Positions 36,570-45,385 of a stretch of 64,000 nucleotides of DNA are shown here, in pieces. The position numbers and the translations under genes are program-made. The stretch spans positions 1,257,001-1,321,000 of the forward strand of contig NZ_JAKEVY010000001.1 of assembly GCF_021491375.1 (NCBI RefSeq). The letters run 5' to 3'. Under the pieces are notes generated by a model. It was not told the origin of the DNA. It saw only the letters and a program-made list of their open reading frames with translations, and did no database searches. Numbering within the stretch: position 1 is the stretch's first letter; the number at the start of each line of letters is the position of its first letter. The DNA is from Flavihumibacter fluminis. Its GTDB lineage: Bacteria; Bacteroidota; Bacteroidia; Chitinophagales; Chitinophagaceae.

Positions 36570-37313
36570 TCAGTTATGGGATGGCATTAAAGCTGCACTA
36601 TCCCTGTCTAAAAATAAGACAACCGCAGGATGCTTCCGCAAAAGGGTGGAAGGAAAAACCGGACTGATTGCCTCCTCCATCGTATGCAGTACTGCCTGGG
36701 CCTTGTTTTTACCTGGCACCATGCAGAAAAGATAGCTTCCACTAAAAAGCGTCGGAAGGCTAACGGTAATGGCTAGTGCCGGTACCCCTTCCAGGGTTTC
36801 GAAACAGCCATCATTTACCTGTTGTTGCCTGCAGGCGGGATCAAGATCCACCAGTTTCACCAGGCAGGGATCCTGGAAATCTGCTACATGCGGATCATTG
36901 AAAGCCAGGTGGGTATTCTCCCCAATTCCAAGACAAATGATATCCATCGGTGACTCAGATAACAAGGCGGCATATCGATCCGCTTCCTGCTGCGGATCGT
37001 CAACCTCTCCATTAATGAGATGAATTTCCCTGAAGGGTACCAAATCAAAAAGATGGCGGTTCAGGAAGTTTCGAAAGGAGGCAGGATGAGAAGCAGGCAA
37101 CCCGATGTATTCATCCATATGAAAAGCAACAATGCCCTGCCAGTTGATTGACTCTTTGATCAATGCCTGCAAAAATTCCAGTTGCGAGGGTGCGGCAGCA
37201 AACATCATCCGTAACACCGGTTTCTCCTGCTGCAGTTCCCGGATCTTTTCTGAAACCCGTTTTGCTGCTGTAAGACCCATCTCTAGCCTGGTATCAAGAA
37301 TTACTACTTCCAT
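36570..37313 (-). CDS. nagB: glucosamine-6-phosphate deaminase (NagB-like)
   Basis: A 247-residue enzyme converting glucosamine-6-P to fructose-6-P and ammonia. Recognisable parts are FHMDEYIGLPASHPASF (catalytic Asp in DEY), GIGENTHLAFNDP with the ring-opening His, and CRQQQVNDGCF. The third motif has Thr where E. coli NagB has Gly (DGHIAF), a variation I think is common to this subgroup. It is somewhat shorter than the ~266-residue E. coli enzyme. It lies 7 nt after nagA and 5 nt before lacI; the pairing with NagA supports the assignment. Confidence 0.88.
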   Translation of the reverse strand: MEVVILDTRLEMGLTAAKRVSEKIRELQQEKPVLRMMFAAAPSQLEFLQALIKESINWQGIVAFHMDEYIGLPASHPASFRNFLNRHLFDLVPFREIHLINGEVDDPQQEADRYAALLSESPMDIICLGIGENTHLAFNDPHVADFQDPCLVKLVDLDPACRQQQVNDGCFETLEGVPALAITVSLPTLFSGSYLFCMVPGKNKAQAVLHTMEEAISPVFPSTLLRKHPAVVLFLDRDSAALMPSHN

Positions 37314-37320
37314 TTTTGAA

Positions 37321-38496
37321 TCATAAAACCGGTTTCCCGTTTATAAATGTTTGCTGAACCCGGATGCCATCATCAAATAATACCAGGTCTGCCATTTTTC
37401 CAATTTCAATACTGCCAAACTGATCAGCTACTCCCATTATACGTGCCGGTGTAGTGCTCATCATATATACCGCATCCGGGATACTAACCTCAGCCAGCTG
37501 CACCATGGTACGTACCAGGCGGTCAGCTGTTGCTACACTTCCTGCAAACGCAGAACGGTCGGATAGTTTAGCAACATCGTCTTCAATAATCACTTCGAGT
37601 CCGGATGTATTACTCCCCAGAATGGATTTCGTTACAGTGGTTCCCGCGGCACGCATGGCATCTGTTACCAGGGCAATTTTCTCTTTCCCTTTTATTTTCA
37701 CTACCAGTTTCAACAAGGCCTCCGGAAGATGCACGCCATCCGCAATCAGCTCCACATCAATTTCATCCAACAGCAAACTCGACTCAATTGCTCCGGCTAT
37801 CCGGAATCCGTTTCGGCGGGTTAGTCCCGACATGGCAGAATACAAATGCGTCGCCAAGCAATAGCCATGCTTCACTCCTGTTTTCACCTGCTCATACTCC
37901 GCGTTGGTATGAGCTAATGCGGGAAGTATTCCTTTTGAGCGACAAAAATCTGCGAAGGCCAGCGCACCCGGCAGTTCAGGAGCAGCACTCCATCTTCGGA
38001 CATGTATAGATTTTTCCTGGATCGCCCGGTATTCTTCAGGATCTGGATTCCGGATATATCGCTCATCCTGTGCACCCCGCTGCTCCTTTGAAAAATAGGG
38101 TCCCTCAAGGTGAAGTCCCAGAAAACGCGCTCCATCATGTGTGTGAGTAAGCGCTTTTTCATAACAATCAATCGTTGCATACAGATCGGGCAATTCACTG
38201 GTTAGTGTTGTAGGGAACATCGAAGTGGTGCCATGTTGTGCATGTAATCTGGCTATTGCCAGGAAGGCTTCAACAGTATTATCCATGAAGTCAAACCCTC
38301 CCCCACCATGTACATGAATATCAATGAAACCGGGAGCAAGCCAGTTACCGCCGGCATCCAGTACCGGACCATCCGGTAGCGCTGCTCCAGCTGGTTGGAG
38401 CTGATGGATCTTTCCGTCTTTTATTACCAGGCAAGCATCTTCCAGCACTCCGGCAGGTGTGATTATACGGGCATGTATGATCGATAACTGAGCCAT
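37321..38496 (-). CDS. nagA: N-acetylglucosamine-6-phosphate deacetylase
   Basis: A 391-residue amidohydrolase. Metal and substrate motifs are HVHGGGGFDFMD near residue 60, HLEGPYFS (metal Glu), ALAHTNAEYEQ (His), ATHLYSAMSGLTRRNG and LVTDAMRAAG (catalytic Asp), all in NagA order and spacing. It removes acetate from GlcNAc-6-P ahead of NagB. I start at the ATG at 38496, 1 nt after the upstream stop; a more upstream ATG would overlap by 14 nt. No cytoplasmic kinase gene is visible in the operon. Confidence 0.94.
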   Translation of the reverse strand: MAQLSIIHARIITPAGVLEDACLVIKDGKIHQLQPAGAALPDGPVLDAGGNWLAPGFIDIHVHGGGGFDFMDNTVEAFLAIARLHAQHGTTSMFPTTLTSELPDLYATIDCYEKALTHTHDGARFLGLHLEGPYFSKEQRGAQDERYIRNPDPEEYRAIQEKSIHVRRWSAAPELPGALAFADFCRSKGILPALAHTNAEYEQVKTGVKHGYCLATHLYSAMSGLTRRNGFRIAGAIESSLLLDEIDVELIADGVHLPEALLKLVVKIKGKEKIALVTDAMRAAGTTVTKSILGSNTSGLEVIIEDDVAKLSDRSAFAGSVATADRLVRTMVQLAEVSIPDAVYMMSTTPARIMGVADQFGSIEIGKMADLVLFDDGIRVQQTFINGKPVL

Positions 38497-38497
38497 A

Positions 38498-39865
38498 TCA
38501 GGGTTTCGCAATAACCAGTGATTGAGTGGTGATAAAATATTTCGACAATAAAAAGGACCATTCCCAATCGGGCATACGGCCTGCTTTCAGATACCTAAGA
38601 AATTGTTCTGTCACTTTTACAAAATGTGCTTCATGTCCGGCTCTGTAATGATCCGGCACCAAAATCTTCCAGCCGTTTCCATCTTTTTTAAACCGGATAT
38701 CAGGATAAACCCGCTGGATTTCTTTAATTGCAGCGATCAGCTTTTCTTCATTCAGGGTTTTTCCTTTCACAGGCTCTACATACAAACTGGCACCAAACCG
38801 ATCTGTGGGCGCCTGTCGAATTACGAGCTCGCAACCGGTTCCGCGAATCAGGGAATAATGTGTGTCACCAGCACCAATGGTTGATTCATAGTTCCATTCC
38901 ACTTTAATACGCACATGAACCCCCTTTAAAGCATACACCATTTCCCCATTCGAGGGAATAAGAATGGAATCACCTTTACGGTACGTATCAAGAAAATCCG
39001 GAAAGCGGGCTGCTCCGGTAGAGGCGCTGTATTGCGGCAGACTGATGGCTGTAGGCCATAACCTGGCACGTATCGGTTGTACGTCACTGTTATAGTTAAG
39101 TACCTGTTCCGGAAAACAGGTCCACTGTACCTGGTCTACCAGGTGCGTGGTAACATCCACCAGCCCACTGCCCGCCTGTTTGGGATCGTATTGCCATTCG
39201 GTTCGTTTAAGGGGTACGCCTGCCACCAGTTTGTAATAATGATGCAGGCTTTCTTTTACAATGGATGGATTATCCGGACTTCCTTTTTCCAGTTCACCAA
39301 AAAGATCCTTTTGCTGCATCAATAAACGCTGCAGGATATTCAGAATTTCATAACGTTCCGTCATGATATCATATACCAGTTGTCCTTTGTTCTTCGCAGT
39401 TGTTATTGCCAGTTCCAGTTTGGCAAATCCTTCCGGATCAATAGCCATGGGCTTGTCGGCCAACACTGCATATCCCCTGTTCACTGCTTCACTGATCCAG
39501 GCTGTTTTGGTGCGATTGTTTCCGGCCAGCACCAGAATGCTTCCCTTCGGTTGGTTCCAGATCTGTTCCAGGTAGTCTTTTACCTTATACCAGACCGTGT
39601 TCCAGGAAGTTGGGTTTTGTTTTCGTGTGTTGAAATTTTTTATAAAATCCAGGTATTGTTGTGTAGCCGCATTATCCGGCGCATACAGATAACAGGTAGT
39701 ATCAATCTGCGGATTTGATTCCTTCATAACCAGGGCCGCATGAAAATGGCCGGGTTCAAGCGTGAGTATACGATATTTTTCAACAGGATTATAATTGGTT
39801 TGTGTCATAGCAGGATATATGAATAGCAGGTTTGCCAGAACTGTATATAGAATTTGTCGCTTCAT
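38498..39865 (-). CDS. exported putative oxidoreductase (Oxidoreduct_C/Gfo-like)
   Basis: A 455-residue protein with a signal peptide (VLANLLFIYPAMTQ). The N-terminal part is Gfo/Idh-like: EPGHFHAALVM, ILVLAGNNRTK, then VLADKPMAI in place of EKP. The C-terminal part, with HYRAGHEAHF and the stretch leading to SKYFITTQSL, is typical of the putative oxidoreductase C-terminal domain (PF16490) of Bacteroidota sugar clusters. It overlaps the transporter gene by 4 nt (ATGA at 39865-39862) and nagA follows after 1 nt. It is presumably periplasmic; its cofactor and reaction are unknown. Confidence 0.82.
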   Translation of the reverse strand: MKRQILYTVLANLLFIYPAMTQTNYNPVEKYRILTLEPGHFHAALVMKESNPQIDTTCYLYAPDNAATQQYLDFIKNFNTRKQNPTSWNTVWYKVKDYLEQIWNQPKGSILVLAGNNRTKTAWISEAVNRGYAVLADKPMAIDPEGFAKLELAITTAKNKGQLVYDIMTERYEILNILQRLLMQQKDLFGELEKGSPDNPSIVKESLHHYYKLVAGVPLKRTEWQYDPKQAGSGLVDVTTHLVDQVQWTCFPEQVLNYNSDVQPIRARLWPTAISLPQYSASTGAARFPDFLDTYRKGDSILIPSNGEMVYALKGVHVRIKVEWNYESTIGAGDTHYSLIRGTGCELVIRQAPTDRFGASLYVEPVKGKTLNEEKLIAAIKEIQRVYPDIRFKKDGNGWKILVPDHYRAGHEAHFVKVTEQFLRYLKAGRMPDWEWSFLLSKYFITTQSLVIAKP

Positions 39866-41154
39866 GCCTTTCTCCAGTTTCTGAATTGATGGCCTCTAAC
39901 TGCATAAAAAATCAGGTAAAGGTAACAGGGAATCAATACCGCATAGGCGAGTCGTTGTCCCCATACATCCGCAGCCCATCCATACAACAAGGGCATTAGT
40001 GCATTTCCACAAAGTCCCATAATCATCAGGGAAGCACCTATTTTTGTGAACCTGCCCAATCCATCCAGTGCCAGCGGCCAGATACCCGCCCACACCAGTG
40101 AGTTGGCTAGGCCCAGTAACACCACAAACCAGATGGAGAGATCAGCGGTATGTCCCAGCAGGGTTATATTCCCTTTCGCCAGCAGGATCAGCACAGAAAA
40201 CAACAATCCCAACAGGGTACAGATTCGTAGTGCCGTTACCTGGCTGATTAATTTCGGAATGGCTATGATACCAAGGATATAACCGACGATAGTTGCTGCG
40301 AGCGTATAACCCGGGAAGGTTTTGGCTTCCAGCAAATCAATCTGCATGGAACCGGCATAAGGAATGATGGTATCAATTGCAATCACCTGGGTTCCTACAT
40401 GCACAAAAATCGCAATGGCCCCCAAAACCAGGTGCGGAAACTGCAATACAGATGTTTTAGTAGAATTTTGCAAAGCCAGCTCACCCGTTTCTTCGTCGGT
40501 ATTGATTTCCGGCAAGGGAGAATACCGAATGGCGATACCCAGCAAAAAGAGCACCGTTCCAACAACAGAATAGGGTACAATCACCCGGCGGATCAATTCA
40601 TCCAGGGCGGCAGTTCTGCCTGCTTCATCCATCAATGGAATCTGTTTAAATAATTCAGCATCCGTTGGACGTAAAATAGCAGCAGCAAATAACAAAGGCG
40701 CCAGTATACCGGCGAATTTGTTGCAGATCCCCATGATACTGATCCGTTGAGCGGCACGTTCTTTGGGCCCCAATACCGTGATATAGGGATTGGCAGCGGT
40801 TTGAAGAATCGCGAGTCCCGCTCCCAGAGAAAACAAGCCCGCCAGGAATATGCCATAAGTTCTGCCATATGCAGCGGGCACAAAGAGAAAAGCGCCCATC
40901 GCCATGATCCAGAACCCGATCATCATGCCTTTTTTGAATCCTGCTTTTTTGAGTAAAAAAGAAGCCGGCACTGATAACACGAAATAGGAAATATAAAAGG
41001 CAAATGCAACCAGGTAACTTTGCAGGTGGGTGAGTTCACAGGCCAGTTTGAAATAGGGAATCAGGATGGCATTCACCCAACTCACCAGTCCGAATATGAA
41101 AAAAAGTCCGGCTATGATACCAATAGAAACGACCGTTGATTGTTTCATGAACAC
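39862..41154 (-). CDS. sugar MFS transporter, FucP/NagP family
   Basis: A 430-residue 12-TM major facilitator of the fucose/glucose-galactose permease branch. TM1 is VSIGIIAGLFFIFGLVSWVNAILIPYF. The loop motif FKKGMMIGFWIMAMGAFLF and LQTAANPYITVLGP are family hallmarks. The operon context (nagA, nagB) suggests N-acetylglucosamine or a related amino sugar as cargo, imported by proton symport across the inner membrane. It starts 3 nt after the upstream Gfo/Idh stop and overlaps the following gene by 4 nt. Confidence 0.92.
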   Translation of the reverse strand: MFMKQSTVVSIGIIAGLFFIFGLVSWVNAILIPYFKLACELTHLQSYLVAFAFYISYFVLSVPASFLLKKAGFKKGMMIGFWIMAMGAFLFVPAAYGRTYGIFLAGLFSLGAGLAILQTAANPYITVLGPKERAAQRISIMGICNKFAGILAPLLFAAAILRPTDAELFKQIPLMDEAGRTAALDELIRRVIVPYSVVGTVLFLLGIAIRYSPLPEINTDEETGELALQNSTKTSVLQFPHLVLGAIAIFVHVGTQVIAIDTIIPYAGSMQIDLLEAKTFPGYTLAATIVGYILGIIAIPKLISQVTALRICTLLGLLFSVLILLAKGNITLLGHTADLSIWFVVLLGLANSLVWAGIWPLALDGLGRFTKIGASLMIMGLCGNALMPLLYGWAADVWGQRLAYAVLIPCYLYLIFYAVRGHQFRNWRKA

Positions 41155-41157
41155 AGC

Positions 41158-42510
41158 TTAAATAGTGGGTTCCCAACCCGGTTGATAACTGCGTTTCCAA
41201 AGTGCTTCAGCCTTCGGATTGTTTTTAATCCTACCCGTAGCGGAATCAATTTCCAGAATCGTACCGGTACGCTGCGCGATATTCCCCAATTGAACAAGCA
41301 GCGTGCTTTGGTGACCGCCAACGATTTCCGCATTCAACGGACTGCCTTTACGGATAGCATCCAGGAAATTATTCAGGTGGATGGCATCCAATTGTTGAGA
41401 AGGACTAGACAAACTGCTGGTATTAATGGTAGCATCGTTGCGCACTTCTTTAACCAGTTTGTTTTTCAGGTCATAAATGGAATAAGCATTGGTACCATCA
41501 AATTCCATGGTGCCGTTTTCGGCATAAAAAATAACTCCAACACTGGCTCCTTCCACATACCGCGGGTTGCAGCTTCTGCCCTCCCAGGTAATGGTGGAAC
41601 GATTGCCAAACTCAATGCTGATATTCTGCGTATCGGGTGTTTCCCAATCATCCTGGTAACGGTAACGACCACCCGAAGAGAGTACTCTTGTGGGATATGT
41701 TTCCTGCAAGCCCCAGCGTGCGATATCCACCATATGGGTTCCGTTGTTCAGAGCTTCTCCCGTACCCCAATGCCAGAACCAATGCCAGTTGTAGTGGATC
41801 AGGTTATCCTGGTAGGCTTTGCGGGGTGCAGGGCCTTGCCAGAGCTCAAAATCCAGCCAATCAGGAATCGCTGTTTTTTTGCCGGTTCCAATACCCGGAC
41901 GATTATTTGAATACCAGGTCTTGGCCATATAAGGTCTTCCGATAACACCCTCATGCAGGGCTTTTATACCAGCTGCAACATTGGGCCAGGAGCGGCGCTG
42001 GTTACCCATCTGGATAACGGTTTTGTATTTTTTCTGAGCAGCTATCAGCCATTCTCCTTCCTGTGGATTGTGGCTGGCGGGTTTTTCCAGGTATACATGT
42101 TTACCTGCTTTGGCGGCAAGAATGGCAGCAGGCGCGTGCCAGTGATCGGGAGCTGCTACCACCAGGGCATCAATCGATTTATTTTCCAGTACTTTACGTA
42201 TATCCTTCTCCGTTACAGGCGACTGTCCTTGTACTTTTGCCACCTCCGCCTGGGTTTTCGCAGCTGCCCGGCTATCCACATCACAAATGATGCTTACCCT
42301 GGAATTCGGTTGTACTGCAAAGTTGGTAGCGAGTGCGTTCCCCCTTGAGTTCACTCCCATAACGGCGAGGTTCAAGCGCTCATTGGAGCCCAGAATATTG
42401 GCATAACTGGAGGCGCTGAATCCTGGAAGGATCCCGCCAACCGTGAGCAGGGCTGCTCCCTGGGTAGCGGTTTTTAAAAAGCGACGACGACTGTTTCGGG
42501 ATGCTGACAT
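41158..42510 (-). CDS. Gfo/Idh/MocA family oxidoreductase, Tat-type signal (operon leader)
   Basis: A 450-residue enzyme with a strong twin-arginine signal (SRRRFLKTATQGAALL). The Rossmann region reads LNLAVMGVNSRGNAL. YLEKPASHNPQEGEW is the catalytic EKP motif, and a His/Trp-rich segment (HYNWHWFWHWGTGEALNNG) is typical of the exported subgroup. Some relatives in GH109 use NAD+ to cleave glycosides by transient oxidation. This could be such an enzyme acting on an amino-sugar glycoside, but that is inference. It is the first gene of the eight-gene operon and is preceded by a LacI-type palindrome. Confidence 0.9.
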   Translation of the reverse strand: MSASRNSRRRFLKTATQGAALLTVGGILPGFSASSYANILGSNERLNLAVMGVNSRGNALATNFAVQPNSRVSIICDVDSRAAAKTQAEVAKVQGQSPVTEKDIRKVLENKSIDALVVAAPDHWHAPAAILAAKAGKHVYLEKPASHNPQEGEWLIAAQKKYKTVIQMGNQRRSWPNVAAGIKALHEGVIGRPYMAKTWYSNNRPGIGTGKKTAIPDWLDFELWQGPAPRKAYQDNLIHYNWHWFWHWGTGEALNNGTHMVDIARWGLQETYPTRVLSSGGRYRYQDDWETPDTQNISIEFGNRSTITWEGRSCNPRYVEGASVGVIFYAENGTMEFDGTNAYSIYDLKNKLVKEVRNDATINTSSLSSPSQQLDAIHLNNFLDAIRKGSPLNAEIVGGHQSTLLVQLGNIAQRTGTILEIDSATGRIKNNPKAEALWKRSYQPGWEPTI

Positions 42511-42538
42511 GACAGACTGCGGGTTGTTGGTTGATAAT

Positions 42539-42556
42539 TTCGTGTACGTACCCGAA
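42539..42556. promoter_or_regulatory. candidate LacI-family operator
   Basis: TTCGTGTACGTACCCGAA is an 18-bp palindrome with one mismatched pair and a central CG, the symmetry expected of LacI-family sites. It lies 29-46 nt upstream of the operon's first ATG (42510). It overlaps a weak -7-like box TATATTCG (42560-42553, minus). The operon encodes one LacI regulator, making it the natural ligand of this site. Confidence 0.5.
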
Positions 42557-42579
42557 TATAAGGAAAATTGATATAAAAC

Positions 42580-42906
42580 TCAACCTTCCAAAAATTTTCT
42601 GCCTTCTGCAGAGATGCGGCTGGCATTCCAGGGTGGGTGGAATTGAAGCGCTACAATAATCTCAAAACCAGGGAAAGCATTTTCCAGGCGATGCCGGCAA
42701 TTAGCACGGATCGAACCACCCATTGGACAAAACTGGGTAGTGAGCGTCATAGTACAATAGATCTTTTTTTCCTGTTCATCAAAATCAAGCTGGTAGATCA
42801 GTCCGAGATCTACTATATTCAAACCAATCTCGGGATCTTCCACGTCTTGCAAGGCAGCCAATGCAATCGTTGCCATCAGTTCATTATTGGTTGTGATATC
42901 CCTCAT
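42580..42906 (-). CDS. SufT/MIP18-like metal-sulfur cluster assembly factor (DUF59)
   Basis: A 108-residue DUF59 protein: DVEDPEIGLNIVDLGLIYQL is the family core and TQFCPMGGSI carries the reactive Cys. Such proteins help deliver Fe-S clusters to apo-proteins. I start at the ATG at 42906, which overlaps the preceding gene's stop as ATGA; an upstream extension overlaps that gene and has no similarity. As last gene of the Ric operon it fits a role in restoring Fe-S proteins after nitrosative damage. Confidence 0.88.
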   Translation of the reverse strand: MRDITTNNELMATIALAALQDVEDPEIGLNIVDLGLIYQLDFDEQEKKIYCTMTLTTQFCPMGGSIRANCRHRLENAFPGFEIIVALQFHPPWNASRISAEGRKFLEG

Positions 42907-44192
42907 GATTGCGCTTTGTGATTCAATAAATACAAAACATTCCAATTGTATAATATGGCGGTGACCAATAGAAGAATTCCTCCTAACCGTAGCAACAAGA
43001 CCGATTCCCACAGTATACCCATAAAAAACAGTCCTAATCCTGCGAAGAAACAATACAACATTGCTTGTACGATTTTGTCATTGAATAACTCCCTTGGATT
43101 AGGTGCTTTGACTTTACCAAGAAGCCGGTGATAAACTTTGTTCCAGATAATAAAGGGTAGCGTTTTAAAGGTCATACCCAGTATGATGGCAGTAAGCCAT
43201 CCAAAGAATACGAGGAATCCATAGGCCATTACCAGCTTTGAAGGGGCCTGTTGCATTCCTGTCAACATACCCAGTAATACGATCATCACAAGTGCCGGAA
43301 GGGCCAGCAGAAGAATCGATACCAGCGAAAGTTTCATGGGATCATCCACTTTTTTTCGAATTCGTTCGCGGTAAGCCTGGTAACAGTAGTATATAAACAG
43401 AAAAAGTCCGGCCAGTATCATAAGCAGCGGTATGAAAAACAGGTAGGCGGCACCGTTATACAGGAAGAAACCGGCAAAAGCAAGTAGTCCGCCATTTACC
43501 AAACCAAAGATCCACCAGAGTATTCCATACTGCTGGTATTTGGAGATCAGGAACATTGGGATCAGCCTGGAGCCTACTCCAATGACAAGGAGCAGAAACC
43601 AACCAACGATTCCAATATGCGCATGAAAAGAAAGATACTCCACAGAGTTTCGTTGTAACAGTGGAATAGTGAAATTGTAAACCAATAACAGGCCAACAAT
43701 CGTAGTAATAAGCAACCATAGACTGGCAGACAGAATAAAAGACGACTGAACAGCTTCTTTTCCGCTTTTCGAAATACTGAGTCCAAGGTTCACCGCATAG
43801 GACAACACTGCCAACACAATGAGAATACCACCCAGCTTTGCAGGCCAGCCCATATTGAACTGGTAGAATCCGTAAACAAGCAAAGGAATACCAATCGCAG
43901 ATAGAACAAAGGAACTCATTGCCAAAACCGGACTGTAGAGACTCCCTTCAATAATCACTGGTACCAGTTGATGACTGGCTCCCAGAATAATCATAGTACA
44001 CCAGCCCAGGGCCATGATATGGGTGATGGCTAAAATATGCGGATTGAAAAAATGACCGGTAAAATCCTTCACTGAAATCAAGAGTAGGATGGCCGCGGTC
44101 AGAAAGGACAGGGCTGCATACAAATAAAACGGCAAGACCAGTTTTGCCGGGGTAGTTTTGGCGGGATCCGTATGATTACCAGAAGGAAACAT
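42903..44192 (-). CDS. heme-copper-oxidase-subunit-I-like 12-TM membrane protein
   Basis: A 429-residue protein with about twelve helices. Histidines fall at helix ends in the pattern of a heme-copper oxidase subunit I relative (HILAITHIMALGWCTMIILGASHQLVP, then LSFHAHIGIVGWF and SRLIPMF). I do not see the full set of oxidase metal ligands, so it may bind heme without being a terminal oxidase. Relatives occur beside NO-response genes. It starts 1 nt after DUF2249 and is coupled by 4 nt to the SufT-like gene, supporting a role in NO or nitrite handling. Confidence 0.7.
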   Translation of the reverse strand: MFPSGNHTDPAKTTPAKLVLPFYLYAALSFLTAAILLLISVKDFTGHFFNPHILAITHIMALGWCTMIILGASHQLVPVIIEGSLYSPVLAMSSFVLSAIGIPLLVYGFYQFNMGWPAKLGGILIVLAVLSYAVNLGLSISKSGKEAVQSSFILSASLWLLITTIVGLLLVYNFTIPLLQRNSVEYLSFHAHIGIVGWFLLLVIGVGSRLIPMFLISKYQQYGILWWIFGLVNGGLLAFAGFFLYNGAAYLFFIPLLMILAGLFLFIYYCYQAYRERIRKKVDDPMKLSLVSILLLALPALVMIVLLGMLTGMQQAPSKLVMAYGFLVFFGWLTAIILGMTFKTLPFIIWNKVYHRLLGKVKAPNPRELFNDKIVQAMLYCFFAGLGLFFMGILWESVLLLRLGGILLLVTAILYNWNVLYLLNHKAQS

Positions 44193-44193
44193 T

Positions 44194-45000
44194 TCATTCT
44201 TTGAAGATTAGCAGCTGTACTTCCGAATCACTGAGTTCCTTTACCCTATAACTTAACTGACGGTCTGCCAGTTCTGGCAATAAAAATACCGGGATGCGTT
44301 TATGAAATACAAAGAGCGCATGATCCTCGGGTAATTGATCCAATCGCTTTAAAATGGCCTGCATGGGCATTGGCATCGGCAGGTGCTGCACATCAATCAG
44401 ATCCAGTTTTCCGGCAAACCGATTCAGGGTTTCATCAAAATCTTCTCTCGCTGTTATTACTGCTGATGATTCTTCACCTACGTTTTCAGTGCGATAAAAA
44501 TAACTGTGAATGCAATCCGGTTCAATGGTTTCAACATACGCATCAAATCCCTGTTTTTTCAATAAATGGATCAATGGGGTCGGTTCAAAACCATTGATGA
44601 TCAACAAAGCGTGCCCTTGTTTTACCTCTTTTAGTTTTTGCAGAATAAGTGAAAGCGGGTCTTTGCCCGCATCAATTACCGGTCGTACATCCAGGGTATG
44701 TAGTTGTTGCGGGCTCAGTTGGGAAAGGATTGCAGGTTTCGGCTTCTGCATTTCGGGGGAACTCGCAGCTCTTTTATTATCTACCTCAAACCCCAAGGGA
44801 ACCAGTAACCTGAAAAAATCATCTACTGTACATCCTCCCATTTTAGCTGCGGTTGCGATACTGGTTCTGCCTGCCATCAGCTTACGCAAGAGTGGGTTTC
44901 GCAAGGCATTAAATTTGGCAGAAAGGCTGATGATCGCATCCATTGCTTCCGGATGTTGCTTCAGGATAGCTGCAATTTTTGTTTCGGCATTGATAAGCAT
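44194..45000 (-). CDS. DUF1858-DUF2249 protein
   Basis: A 268-residue cytosolic protein. The N-terminal ~65 residues (TKIAAILKQHPEAMDAIISLS, then TSIATAAKMGGCTVDDFF) are a DUF1858/ScdA-N-like helical domain with a single CTVDDF Cys. Two DUF2249-type segments follow: LDVRPVIDAGKDPLSLILQKL with GHALLIINGFEPTPL, and a degenerate repeat from LDLIDVQHLPMPMPMQAIL. DUF2249 domains are associated with di-iron repair proteins and nitrosative stress. It is 6 nt from the DGC gene. The precise role is unknown. Confidence 0.82.
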   Translation of the reverse strand: MLINAETKIAAILKQHPEAMDAIISLSAKFNALRNPLLRKLMAGRTSIATAAKMGGCTVDDFFRLLVPLGFEVDNKRAASSPEMQKPKPAILSQLSPQQLHTLDVRPVIDAGKDPLSLILQKLKEVKQGHALLIINGFEPTPLIHLLKKQGFDAYVETIEPDCIHSYFYRTENVGEESSAVITAREDFDETLNRFAGKLDLIDVQHLPMPMPMQAILKRLDQLPEDHALFVFHKRIPVFLLPELADRQLSYRVKELSDSEVQLLIFKE

Positions 45001-45006
45001 GGTGGG

Positions 45007-45375
45007 TCAGATTTGCATCCTGGTTTCGATCCTAGTCAGCACTTCCGCAGCTTCAACCGGATCAAAATCTTCATGCTGCTTTTTTCGCACACCGAAGACC
45101 GTTAGTTCAAAATGATGATCTGGTATCAGCTGATGGTTGGAGAGGCAGGCTTTGGCACAGGCGAGCGGACAACCATCGATTACTATGATCTTCCGCCCGG
45201 ACTGTGCCGTTTTGACCAGCTTTTTTACATTTCCTCCGACACCCGCAATGCAGGACATTTCAGCAACCCCTCTGCGATCCAACTGAAGTGCAATATAGTT
45301 GGCCATCTGGGCAGCACTGCTGCAGCCCGAGCAGGAGTACACCAACGGTTTCTCTGCACCATGTTCGGATCTCAT
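45007..45375 (-). CDS. DGC-domain putative zinc-binding protein
   Basis: A 122-residue protein with the DGC arrangement: YSCSGCSSAAQMAN near the N-terminus, MSCIAGVGG in the middle and DGCPLACAKACL, giving clustered cysteines for metal binding. DGC proteins are annotated as putative zinc binders with no settled function. It lies 10 nt after Ric and 6 nt before DUF1858-DUF2249. A role as metal donor or thiol sensor in Fe-S repair is plausible but unproven. Confidence 0.85.
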   Translation of the reverse strand: MRSEHGAEKPLVYSCSGCSSAAQMANYIALQLDRRGVAEMSCIAGVGGNVKKLVKTAQSGRKIIVIDGCPLACAKACLSNHQLIPDHHFELTVFGVRKKQHEDFDPVEAAEVLTRIETRMQI

Positions 45376-45385
45376 CGTTAAGGAT

